Assembly (NCBI GenBank): GCA_000433735.1
Contig: HF998344.1
Coordinates: 37,287-49,530, forward strand
Length of the DNA: 12,244 nucleotides
Reading direction: 5' to 3'
Origin: Clostridium sp. CAG:167
GTDB lineage: Bacteria; Bacillota; Clostridia; Lachnospirales; Lachnospiraceae
The stretch's first letter is position 1, and each line of letters opens with the position of its first letter. The notes under the pieces were generated by a model, which saw only the letters and a list, made by a program, of their open reading frames with translations, did not search any database and had not been told where the DNA came from. Shown in pieces: positions 6,179-12,244 of the stretch. The translations under genes were made by a program, and so were the position numbers.

Positions 6179-6202
6179 GATTAGTAAGAAAGGAAGAAAA
6201 AA

Positions 6203-7093
6203 ATGTCAATTTTTACAGGAGCAGGTGTTGCAATCATTACACCAATGAATGAAGATGGAACTGTTAATTATGCTAAATTAGAGGAAATCCTTGAGTTTCA
6301 GATTGCCGGACACACAGATGCAATCATTATTTGCGGAACTACCGGCGAGGCATCTACTTTGTCGGATGAGGAACATCTGGAGTGTATCCGTTTTACCTGT
6401 GAGAAGGTAAACAAAAGAATTCCTGTCATTGCAGGAACCGGATCAAACTGCACAGAATCCGCTGTATATCTTTCAAAAGAGGCAGAAAAGGCAGGAGTTG
6501 ATGGACTTTTGCTTGTTACACCATATTACAATAAGGCAACTCAGAATGGCTTGAAAGCTCATTATAAAGCAATTGCATCTCAGGTAAAAGTACCGATCAT
6601 TCTTTACAATGTACCAAGCAGAACGGGTACAAGGATCCAGCCACAGACAATCGTAGATCTGTGTCGTGAAGTACCAAATATTGTAGCAGTAAAAGACGCT
6701 ACTGGTGATATTTCAGAAGTAGCAGAATTGATGCATCTGGCAGATGGTGATGTGGATGTTTACTCAGGAAATGATGATCAGATCGTGCCGATTTTGTCAT
6801 TGGGCGGAAAAGGTGTTATTTCGGTTCTTTCCAATGTGCTTCCACAGGAAACCCATGATATTGTGGCATCCTATCTGGAGGGAGATGTGAAGAAGAGCTG
6901 TGAGCTGCAGGTGAAATACATTCCGTTGATCAAAGCACTGTTCAGCGAGGTAAATCCAATTCCTGTTAAAAAGGCGATGAATCTGATGGGAATGGAAGTT
7001 GGCAGTCTGCGTCTTCCATTGACCGAGATGGAAGAGGAACATGCCAAGAAACTGGCAGAAGAAATGAAAAAAGCAGGTATTACATTGAAATAA
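6203..7093 (+). CDS. dapA: 4-hydroxy-tetrahydrodipicolinate synthase
   Basis: Condenses pyruvate with aspartate semialdehyde, the first committed step toward diaminopimelate and lysine, in the cytoplasm. It is a TIM-barrel Schiff-base aldolase of 296 aa, full length. The substrate residues line up with the E. coli enzyme: T46-T47 in CGTTGE, Y109 in TPYYNK, Y135 in LYNVPSRTG, R140, and the Schiff-base lysine K164 in VAVKDATGD. The GTTGEASTL motif differs slightly from the common GTTGESATL. AAAGGA (about 6188-6193) precedes the ATG. The lysine riboswitch and terminator directly upstream support DapA over other family members (N-acetylneuraminate lyase and similar), as does dapB 33 bases downstream. 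End-product control by lysine at the transcript level is expected. Confidence 0.97.
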   Translation: MSIFTGAGVAIITPMNEDGTVNYAKLEEILEFQIAGHTDAIIICGTTGEASTLSDEEHLECIRFTCEKVNKRIPVIAGTGSNCTESAVYLSKEAEKAGVDGLLLVTPYYNKATQNGLKAHYKAIASQVKVPIILYNVPSRTGTRIQPQTIVDLCREVPNIVAVKDATGDISEVAELMHLADGDVDVYSGNDDQIVPILSLGGKGVISVLSNVLPQETHDIVASYLEGDVKKSCELQVKYIPLIKALFSEVNPIPVKKAMNLMGMEVGSLRLPLTEMEEEHAKKLAEEMKKAGITLK

Positions 7094-7126
7094 TGCAGGA
7101 TCAATGAATAAATGGAGGAACCAGTG

Positions 7127-7888
7127 ATGACAAGAATTATTATGAGTGGATGCAACGGTGCTATGGGCAGGACCATAGCCAATATTGTAGAAGAGGATGC
7201 AGAGGCTAAGATCGTAGCCGGTGTGGATGTGACAGATGCAGGAGACAGATCATTTCCTGTATTTAAGAGTATTGCAGACTGTCAGGTAGAGGCAGATGCG
7301 ATCATAGATTTTTCTACTCCGAAGATTTTAGATGACCTTTTAGATTACAGCAAGGAAAAGAAGGTACCTGTTGTGCTTTGTACCACGGGATATTCAGAGG
7401 AGCAGCTGGTAAAGATTGAAGAAGCAGCCAAAGAGACAGCTGTTTTGAAGTCAGCGAATATGTCTCTTGGCATCAATACTTTGATGAAACTTTTGCAGGA
7501 GGCAGCTAAGGTTCTGGCGACAGAGGGATTTGATGTTGAGATTGTGGAAAAACATCATAATCAGAAACTGGATGCCCCATCCGGAACAGCACTGGCTTTG
7601 GCAGATTCTATTAATGAGGCCATGGGAAACCAGTATGAGTACATTTATGACCGCTCCCAGAGAAGACAGAAAAGGGACAAGAAAGAACTTGGATTGTCAG
7701 CTGTCCGTGGAGGTACCATTGTGGGAGAACATGATGTGATCTTTGCGGGAACCGATGAAGTAGTAACCTTTTCCCATACGGCATACAGTAAGGCAGTATT
7801 TGCCAAAGGCGCGGTCAGTGCGGCAAAATTCTTAAAGGGAAAAGAGACAGGCCGTTATGAAATGGCAGATGTCATTGCAGCACAGTAA
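7127..7888 (+). CDS. dapB: 4-hydroxy-tetrahydrodipicolinate reductase
   Basis: Reduces the DapA product with NAD(P)H to tetrahydrodipicolinate in the diaminopimelate/lysine pathway. The Rossmann nucleotide loop is GCNGAMGR (residues 8-15). IIDFST and TTGYSEEQ follow; SANMSLGIN and the active-site segment EKHHNQKLDAPSGTA contain H143, H144 and K147, with the same spacing as the catalytic His and Lys of E. coli DapB. VRGGTIVGEHDVIFAG and FSHTAYSKAVFAKGA close the protein. It is 253 aa from ATG 7127. That start is chosen because GGAGG (7114-7118) sits 8 bases before it; the in-frame ATG at 7112 overlaps this ribosome binding site and would add five unrelated residues. It follows dapA on the riboswitch transcript, and priA begins 25 bases after its stop. 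Confidence 0.97.
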   Translation: MTRIIMSGCNGAMGRTIANIVEEDAEAKIVAGVDVTDAGDRSFPVFKSIADCQVEADAIIDFSTPKILDDLLDYSKEKKVPVVLCTTGYSEEQLVKIEEAAKETAVLKSANMSLGINTLMKLLQEAAKVLATEGFDVEIVEKHHNQKLDAPSGTALALADSINEAMGNQYEYIYDRSQRRQKRDKKELGLSAVRGGTIVGEHDVIFAGTDEVVTFSHTAYSKAVFAKGAVSAAKFLKGKETGRYEMADVIAAQ

Positions 7889-7913
7889 AAACACAGATTG
7901 AAGGAGTGACAAT

Positions 7914-10154
7914 GTGTTTGCAGATATCATTGTAGATCTTTCCGTAGAGGCGCTAGACCGTAGTTTTCAATATATTGTTCCCCGTGAAATGGAAGACACG
8001 ATTGCAGTGGGAATGATGGCCGTTATTCCTTTTGGCAGAGGAAACCGGGAGATGACCGGTTTTGTAGTGGGAATAACGGAGCAGGCGGCATGGCCTGTGG
8101 AGAAAATGAAGAAGATCCTGGCGTTAAAAACCTATGAGATCGGGATTGAAACACAGCTTATGCAGCTGGCGGAGTGGATCCGCCGGCAGTATGGCGGTAC
8201 GATGAATGATGCGTTAAAGACGGTTTTGCCCGTGAAAAGACAGATTAAGTCAGTGGAAGAACACTGGCTTAATTTTGTTGTGGATGAAGAAGAGGTACAA
8301 CGGGAATTAAAACACTGCCGGATACATCATTACAAAGCGAAAGAACGGTTCCTTCAGGGAATGCTGGAACAAAAAGGAACCATGACTACCAAAACAGCCA
8401 GAAACATTTATAATGTTCCCAAATCTGTTATAGATGGTTATAAAAAGCGAGGATTTCTGGAAGTTTCCGATAAGCGTATTTTCCGTAATCCATTATCTGT
8501 GCAGATGACAGAGCAGGGACAGGATATAAAAATATTAAATGAAGAACAGAAGGCTGCCTGTGAAAGATTTACCGGGGAATACAACCAGGGAATACGGCAG
8601 ACATACCTTTTGTATGGCGTTACAGGAAGTGGCAAAACAGAAGTGTACATAGAGATGATCAAAACTGTGACTGCTGAGGGAAAACAGGCCATTGTCCTGA
8701 TACCGGAAATTGCATTGACGGAACAGACGGTAAAACGCTTTGTGGCAGCACTGGGCACTCGTGTAACGGTTCTTCATTCCAGAATGTCAGAAGGAGAAAA
8801 GTACGATCAGTACTGCCGGATCAAAGAAGGAAAAGCGGATATTGTTATCGGCCCAAGATCTGCCTTATTTGTACCATTTGATAATCTGGGCCTCATCGTT
8901 ATAGATGAGGAACATGAAAACAGTTATAAAAGTGAGTCTCCGCCTTGTTATCATGCCAGAGAGGTGGCAATCCGCCGGGCGCAGATGGCGGGGGCTTCGG
9001 TTGTGCTTGGATCGGCAACACCGTCTGTGGAGTCTTATGAGGCAGCAAAAAATGGAACCTATACATTGCTGGAATTGAAAAACAGAGCGAAAAATGCAAG
9101 GAAGCCGGAGGTTCATGTAGTGGATCTGAGAGAAGAACTGCAGCAGGGAAACCGTTCCGTATTCAGCAGGATTCTTCAGGAAAAAATAAGACAGAGGTTA
9201 AGTCAGGGAGAACAGACCATGCTGTTTTTGAACCGAAGAGGCTATGCAGGCTTTGTTTCTTGTAGAAGTTGTGGATATGTGATAAAATGTAGCCATTGTG
9301 ATATATCTATGACAGCACACAAGAGTCATCAGGGAGATGTAGACAAGCTGGTGTGTCATTACTGTGGCCATGCTACATATATGCCGAAGCAGTGTCCATC
9401 TTGCGGTTCTCCGTATATTGCGGCATTTGGCCTGGGAACACAAAAAGTTGAGGAGATGCTGCAAAAGATCGTGCCAAAGGCCCGGATCTTGCGTATGGAT
9501 GGAGATACCACTACCGGCAAAAACGGGCACGAACAAGTGCTGGCACCTTTTCGTCGGGGAGAGGCCGATATACTTATTGGCACCCAGATGATCGTTAAGG
9601 GACATGATTTTCCTAATGTAACCCTGGTAGCAGCACTGGCGGCTGATCTTGGCATGTATGGAGGCGACTACCGGTGCCAGGAGCGGACCTTTGACCTCCT
9701 GATGCAGGCCAGCGGCCGGGCCGGACGGGGAGAAAAGCCGGGGGAAATGATCATTCAGACTTATAACCCGGATCAGTACTGTATTGAAGCAGTGAAAAAA
9801 CAGGATCCGGAGATTTTTTATAACAACGAGATGGCTTTTCGCAGAATGGCGGGATATCCGCCCTATACTTCCATGTTTCTGGTGCTGGTGACGGCACCGG
9901 ACAAAAGACAGGCAGAGACATGCATCCGGTGTCTGAAAGAACTGGCGCAGAAAAAGGAAATCCTTTGTGTGGGGCCGTCAGAAGCGGGGCTTAGCAAGGC
10001 AAAAGACCGCTATCGGTATACGCTCTATTTAAAATCCACAGAGGATGCAGAATTAGAACAGGTAAAAGAGTATCTGGAACAACAGATCCATACACAGCCA
10101 TGGGCTCATCACTGCACAGTGCAGTTTGACCGCAATCCCATGAGCAGTTATTGA
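7914..10154 (+). CDS. priA: Primosomal protein N' (replication restart helicase)
   Basis: A superfamily 2 3'-5' DNA helicase that recognises stalled forks and D-loops and reloads the replicative helicase. Domains in order: an N-terminal fork-binding domain (about 1-105, starting FADIIVDLSVEALDRSFQYIVP); a winged-helix region (about 140-200); a helicase core with Walker A GVTGSGKT (235-242) and DEEH (331-334); and GSATPSVESYEAA (motif III). The eight zinc cysteines are C450, C453, C459, C462, C481, C484, C494 and C497. Then come the second RecA lobe with GTQMIVKGHDFPNVTLV and QASGRAGRG (motif VI), and a C-terminal domain. At 746 aa it is full length. The start is GTG 7914, served by AAGGAG (7901-7906); an out-of-frame ATG overlaps it at 7912 and yields only seven residues. 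It is followed by def after 17 bases. Confidence 0.97.
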   Translation: MFADIIVDLSVEALDRSFQYIVPREMEDTIAVGMMAVIPFGRGNREMTGFVVGITEQAAWPVEKMKKILALKTYEIGIETQLMQLAEWIRRQYGGTMNDALKTVLPVKRQIKSVEEHWLNFVVDEEEVQRELKHCRIHHYKAKERFLQGMLEQKGTMTTKTARNIYNVPKSVIDGYKKRGFLEVSDKRIFRNPLSVQMTEQGQDIKILNEEQKAACERFTGEYNQGIRQTYLLYGVTGSGKTEVYIEMIKTVTAEGKQAIVLIPEIALTEQTVKRFVAALGTRVTVLHSRMSEGEKYDQYCRIKEGKADIVIGPRSALFVPFDNLGLIVIDEEHENSYKSESPPCYHAREVAIRRAQMAGASVVLGSATPSVESYEAAKNGTYTLLELKNRAKNARKPEVHVVDLREELQQGNRSVFSRILQEKIRQRLSQGEQTMLFLNRRGYAGFVSCRSCGYVIKCSHCDISMTAHKSHQGDVDKLVCHYCGHATYMPKQCPSCGSPYIAAFGLGTQKVEEMLQKIVPKARILRMDGDTTTGKNGHEQVLAPFRRGEADILIGTQMIVKGHDFPNVTLVAALAADLGMYGGDYRCQERTFDLLMQASGRAGRGEKPGEMIIQTYNPDQYCIEAVKKQDPEIFYNNEMAFRRMAGYPPYTSMFLVLVTAPDKRQAETCIRCLKELAQKKEILCVGPSEAGLSKAKDRYRYTLYLKSTEDAELEQVKEYLEQQIHTQPWAHHCTVQFDRNPMSSY

Positions 10155-10171
10155 TAGAAAAGGAGAAAAGA

Positions 10172-10657
10172 ATGGCAATTAGAAATATCCGTGTGATCGG
10201 AGACGACATTTTACGCAAAAAATGCAAGGAAGTAAAAGAAATTACAGAAAAAAATAAGGAATTGATCCAGGATATGCTGGATACAATGTATGATGCAGAC
10301 GGTGTGGGACTGGCGGCACCACAGGTGGGAATCTTGAAAAGGATTGCTGTTATTGATGTGTCGGAGACGAGAGACCAGCCCATTGTTCTGATCAACCCGG
10401 TTGTAAAAGATGCCAAAGGTGAGCAGACCGATATGGAAGGCTGTCTGAGCGTACCTGAGAAAGCCGGACAGGTAACCAGACCGATGAAAGTAAAAGTTGA
10501 AACATATGATATGGATATGAAGAAAACGACAGTAAAAGGAGAAGGATTGCTGGCGAGAGCCCTGCTCCATGAAATGGACCATCTGGATGGTGTGTTGTAT
10601 GTGGACAAAGTAGAGGGATCTTTGCAGGATGTAACGGCGAATGAGGAGGAACAGTAA
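10172..10657 (+). CDS. def: Peptide deformylase
   Basis: A metalloprotease-like hydrolase that removes the formyl group from the initiator methionine of new proteins at the ribosome. All three family motifs are intact: GVGLAAPQVG (residues 44-53), EGCLSVP (89-95, metal ligand C91) and HEMDH (133-137, metal ligands H133 and H137 with catalytic E134). At 161 aa from ATG 10172 it is of normal length with a short acidic tail (ANEEEQ). The start follows AAAGGAG (10159-10165); the in-frame TTG at 10151 would overlap priA and swallow that site, so it is not used. It forms the usual pair with fmt, whose ATG lies 4 bases after its stop and whose ribosome binding site is inside the def coding end. Confidence 0.97.
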   Translation: MAIRNIRVIGDDILRKKCKEVKEITEKNKELIQDMLDTMYDADGVGLAAPQVGILKRIAVIDVSETRDQPIVLINPVVKDAKGEQTDMEGCLSVPEKAGQVTRPMKVKVETYDMDMKKTTVKGEGLLARALLHEMDHLDGVLYVDKVEGSLQDVTANEEEQ

Positions 10658-10661
10658 TAGC

Positions 10662-11597
10662 ATGAAAGTTGTTTTTATGGGCACACCGGATTTTTCAGTT
10701 CCGGTGTTAAAAGGACTGATGGAATCCGAAGAACATGAGGTGACAGCGGTAGTGACCCAGCCGGACAAAGCAAGAGGACGCAGTGGCAGACTTGTATTTA
10801 CACCGGTAAAAGAGGTGGCTGTAGAGGCAGGCATCCCGGTTTATACACCCCAGAGAGTGAGGTCACAGGAATTTATTGAACAGTTAAAGACTATTCCCTG
10901 TGATGTGATTGTAGTCATTGCTTTTGGACAGATTCTGCCAAAAGAGGTGCTTGAGTATCCTCGTTATGGCTGTATCAATGTACATGCTTCACTGCTCCCG
11001 AGATGGCGGGGGGCAGCACCGATGCAGTGGGCGATCCTTTCCGGTGATAAAAAAACCGGTATTACTACGATGCAGATGAATGAAGGACTGGATACAGGAG
11101 ATATGCTTCTGAAGACAGAAGTGGATATTGCAGAAGATGAGACAGGAGAGTCTCTTCATGATAAGTTGGCAGCCCTTGGAAGTGATCTGCTTTTAAGAAC
11201 ACTGGATGCGGCTGAAAAAGGCCAGTTAAAGCCGGAAAAACAGCAGGATGATGAGAGTACTTATGCCGGAATGCTGTCAAAGGAAATGGGAAGGATCGAC
11301 TGGGAAAAAAGTGCGGTAGAGATTGAACGGATGATCCGAGGATTGAATTCCTGGCCAAGTGCATTTTCAGGCAGACAGGGAAAGACAATGAAATTCTGGA
11401 AGGCATCCGTCTGTCCGGAGAACACAGATAAAAAGCCTGGAACAATCGTAAAAGTAGGAAAAAATACATTTATGATCCAGACAGGAGATGGCTGTCTGGA
11501 AGCGTTGGAAGTTCAGTTGGAAGGTAAGAAGAGGATGGACGCCGGAAGTTTTCTCCGTGGGGTTCATCTTGAGGAGGGAGAATGCTTATGCATTTAG
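10662..11597 (+). CDS. fmt: Methionyl-tRNA formyltransferase
   Basis: Transfers a formyl group from 10-formyltetrahydrofolate to the methionine on initiator tRNA, the partner reaction to deformylase. It begins KVVFMGTPDFSVPVL, the standard N-terminus. The catalytic residues match E. coli positions exactly: N106 and H108 in NVHASLLPRWRGAAP, and D144 in GLDTGDM. The C-terminal tRNA-binding OB domain occupies about 205-311. At 311 aa it is full length. ATG 10662 is chosen because AGGAGG (10644-10649) lies 12 bases upstream within the end of def; the in-frame ATG at 10641 would overlap that site. Its last 16 bases overlap the next gene, so translational coupling is likely. Confidence 0.97.
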   Translation: MKVVFMGTPDFSVPVLKGLMESEEHEVTAVVTQPDKARGRSGRLVFTPVKEVAVEAGIPVYTPQRVRSQEFIEQLKTIPCDVIVVIAFGQILPKEVLEYPRYGCINVHASLLPRWRGAAPMQWAILSGDKKTGITTMQMNEGLDTGDMLLKTEVDIAEDETGESLHDKLAALGSDLLLRTLDAAEKGQLKPEKQQDDESTYAGMLSKEMGRIDWEKSAVEIERMIRGLNSWPSAFSGRQGKTMKFWKASVCPENTDKKPGTIVKVGKNTFMIQTGDGCLEALEVQLEGKKRMDAGSFLRGVHLEEGECLCI

Positions 11598-12244
11598 GAG
11601 GCTATAACGGCTTTTATATGATGTGGGATCCCACATATATACTGATCCTGGTGGGTGTTGTTTTGTCAATGCTTGCATCGGCCAGGGTAAAAAGTACTTT
11701 TTCTTGGTTTTCCAGAGTAAGAAGTATGTCGGGACTGACAGGGGCGCAGACAGCCCAGAGGATATTGGATTACGCTGGCATCCGGGATGTACGGATTGTT
11801 CCTATATCCGGCAGTCTGACAGATCATTACGACCCGGGGAAAAAACAAGTGGCTCTTTCGGAGAGTGTGTATGGACAAAATTCCGTGGCGGCCATTGCAG
11901 TGGCGGCACACGAATGTGGTCATGTATTACAGCATGCCAATCATTACGCCCCCCTTTCCATCCGGTCAGCACTGGTCCCGGTTGCAAATTTTGGTTCCGG
12001 TGCTTCCTGGTTTTTTATCCTGGGAGGGATTCTGTTTAGTTTTCAGCCGTTGATTACGGCGGGGATTATTTTGTTCAGTGCGGCGGTGCTGTTTCAGATC
12101 GTAACGCTGCCGGTGGAGTTTAATGCTTCCAGAAGAGCCCTTGGAATACTGCAGGACACAGGTATTTTAGTGCCATCTGAGACAAAAGGAGCAAAAAAAG
12201 TATTAAAAGCAGCGGCACTGACCTATGTGGCATCAGCGGCGGCA
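11582..12244 (+). CDS. YugP-type membrane zinc metallopeptidase, 3' end beyond window
   Basis: A membrane-bound neutral zinc peptidase of the YugP family (Pfam Zn_peptidase_2); the substrate is unknown. The reading frame is open for 221 codons to the window end, so the gene is cut there, not broken. A first membrane span lies at about residues 19-34, a HExxH zinc site HECGH at 110-114 (with H118 close by), two further spans at about 136-156 and 158-176, and E179 in PVEFNASRRAL, the likely third metal ligand of the family. The start overlaps the end of fmt by 16 bases. AGGAGG (11572-11577) serves either ATG 11582 (gap 4) or ATG 11588 (gap 10), which differ by two residues. In Firmicutes this gene commonly follows priA-def-fmt, so its place is expected. 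It may act on membrane or envelope proteins (inference). Confidence 0.9.
   Translation, partial: MLMHLGGYNGFYMMWDPTYILILVGVVLSMLASARVKSTFSWFSRVRSMSGLTGAQTAQRILDYAGIRDVRIVPISGSLTDHYDPGKKQVALSESVYGQNSVAAIAVAAHECGHVLQHANHYAPLSIRSALVPVANFGSGASWFFILGGILFSFQPLITAGIILFSAAVLFQIVTLPVEFNASRRALGILQDTGILVPSETKGAKKVLKAAALTYVASAAA

Noticed and set aside
5930..6184. An 84-codon open frame between the adenosyltransferase and dapA.
   Set aside because: It lies over the lysine riboswitch and its terminator, has no ribosome binding site of its own and encodes a low-complexity Arg/Cys-rich peptide; RNA structure explains the sequence.
7112..7126. Earlier in-frame ATG for dapB.
   Set aside because: It overlaps the GGAGG that serves ATG 7127, and the five added residues are not part of the family N-terminus.
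10151..10171. TTG start that would extend def upstream into priA.
   Set aside because: The extension consists of the ribosome binding site (AAAGGAG) itself; ATG 10172 gives the standard N-terminus.
10641..10661. Earlier in-frame ATG for fmt inside def.
   Set aside because: It adds RRNSNS-type residues translated from the AGGAGG site; the family begins at KVVFMGTPDF after ATG 10662.
9991..10834. Two minus-strand open frames of about 205 codons each across priA, def and fmt.
   Set aside because: They are antisense to well-conserved genes with intact catalytic motifs and show no ribosome binding site or domain.
11623..12039. A 138-codon plus-strand frame after fmt.
   Set aside because: The overlapping frame from 11582 encodes the HExxH zinc peptidase with proper membrane spans and start signal; this one is its out-of-frame shadow.

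Overview
The window reads as a stretch of chromosome from a low-to-moderate GC anaerobic Firmicute. The most likely family is Lachnospiraceae (Clostridium cluster XIVa, Blautia/Ruminococcus-like). This rests on the protein flavour of several genes (tandem-OB SSB-like protein, IlvC with a GLYEGSKSW cofactor loop, the priA-def-fmt-yugP order) and on strong AGGAGG-type ribosome binding sites; the genus is not certain. All real genes lie on the + strand. No insertion sequence, phage gene, CRISPR array, tRNA or rRNA is visible.

Layout. (1) 14-1997: a family 2 glycosyltransferase and an LCP (LytR-CpsA-Psr) ligase, probably the end of a cell-surface glycopolymer cluster. (2) 1994-3719: a strong promoter, ilvN (acetolactate synthase small subunit), ilvC (ketol-acid reductoisomerase) and a textbook intrinsic terminator: a branched-chain amino acid unit without the catalytic ilvB. 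(3) 3739-5378: a Cof-type HAD phosphatase, a 149-base gap whose middle 100 bases are about 85% A/T, and an SSB-like protein with two OB folds. (4) 5375-5933: an extended -10 promoter and a small ATP:corrinoid adenosyltransferase. (5) 5930-7888: a promoter, a complete lysine riboswitch with its own terminator, then dapA and dapB of lysine/diaminopimelate synthesis. (6) 7914-12244: priA (replication restart helicase), def (peptide deformylase), fmt (Met-tRNA formyltransferase) and a YugP-type membrane zinc peptidase cut by the window end. These follow dapB with gaps of 4-25 bases or an overlap, and no promoter or terminator could be seen between them.

How it works together. The riboswitch can be folded by eye: all five helices, the L2-L3 kissing loop, and a mutually exclusive antiterminator that uses the 3' strand of P1. 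Lysine should therefore stop transcription ahead of dapA-dapB and, unless there is a hidden internal promoter, also reduce read-through into priA-def-fmt. At three junctions the TGA stop codon of one gene lies inside the TTGAnn -35 box of the next promoter, so transcription units are packed end to end.

No wholly new system was found; the content is mainly housekeeping. The points most worth a second look are the riboswitch-to-housekeeping read-through, the three stop/-35 overlaps, the two-OB SSB-like protein without a canonical tail tip, and the IlvC cofactor loop that lacks the usual arginine.
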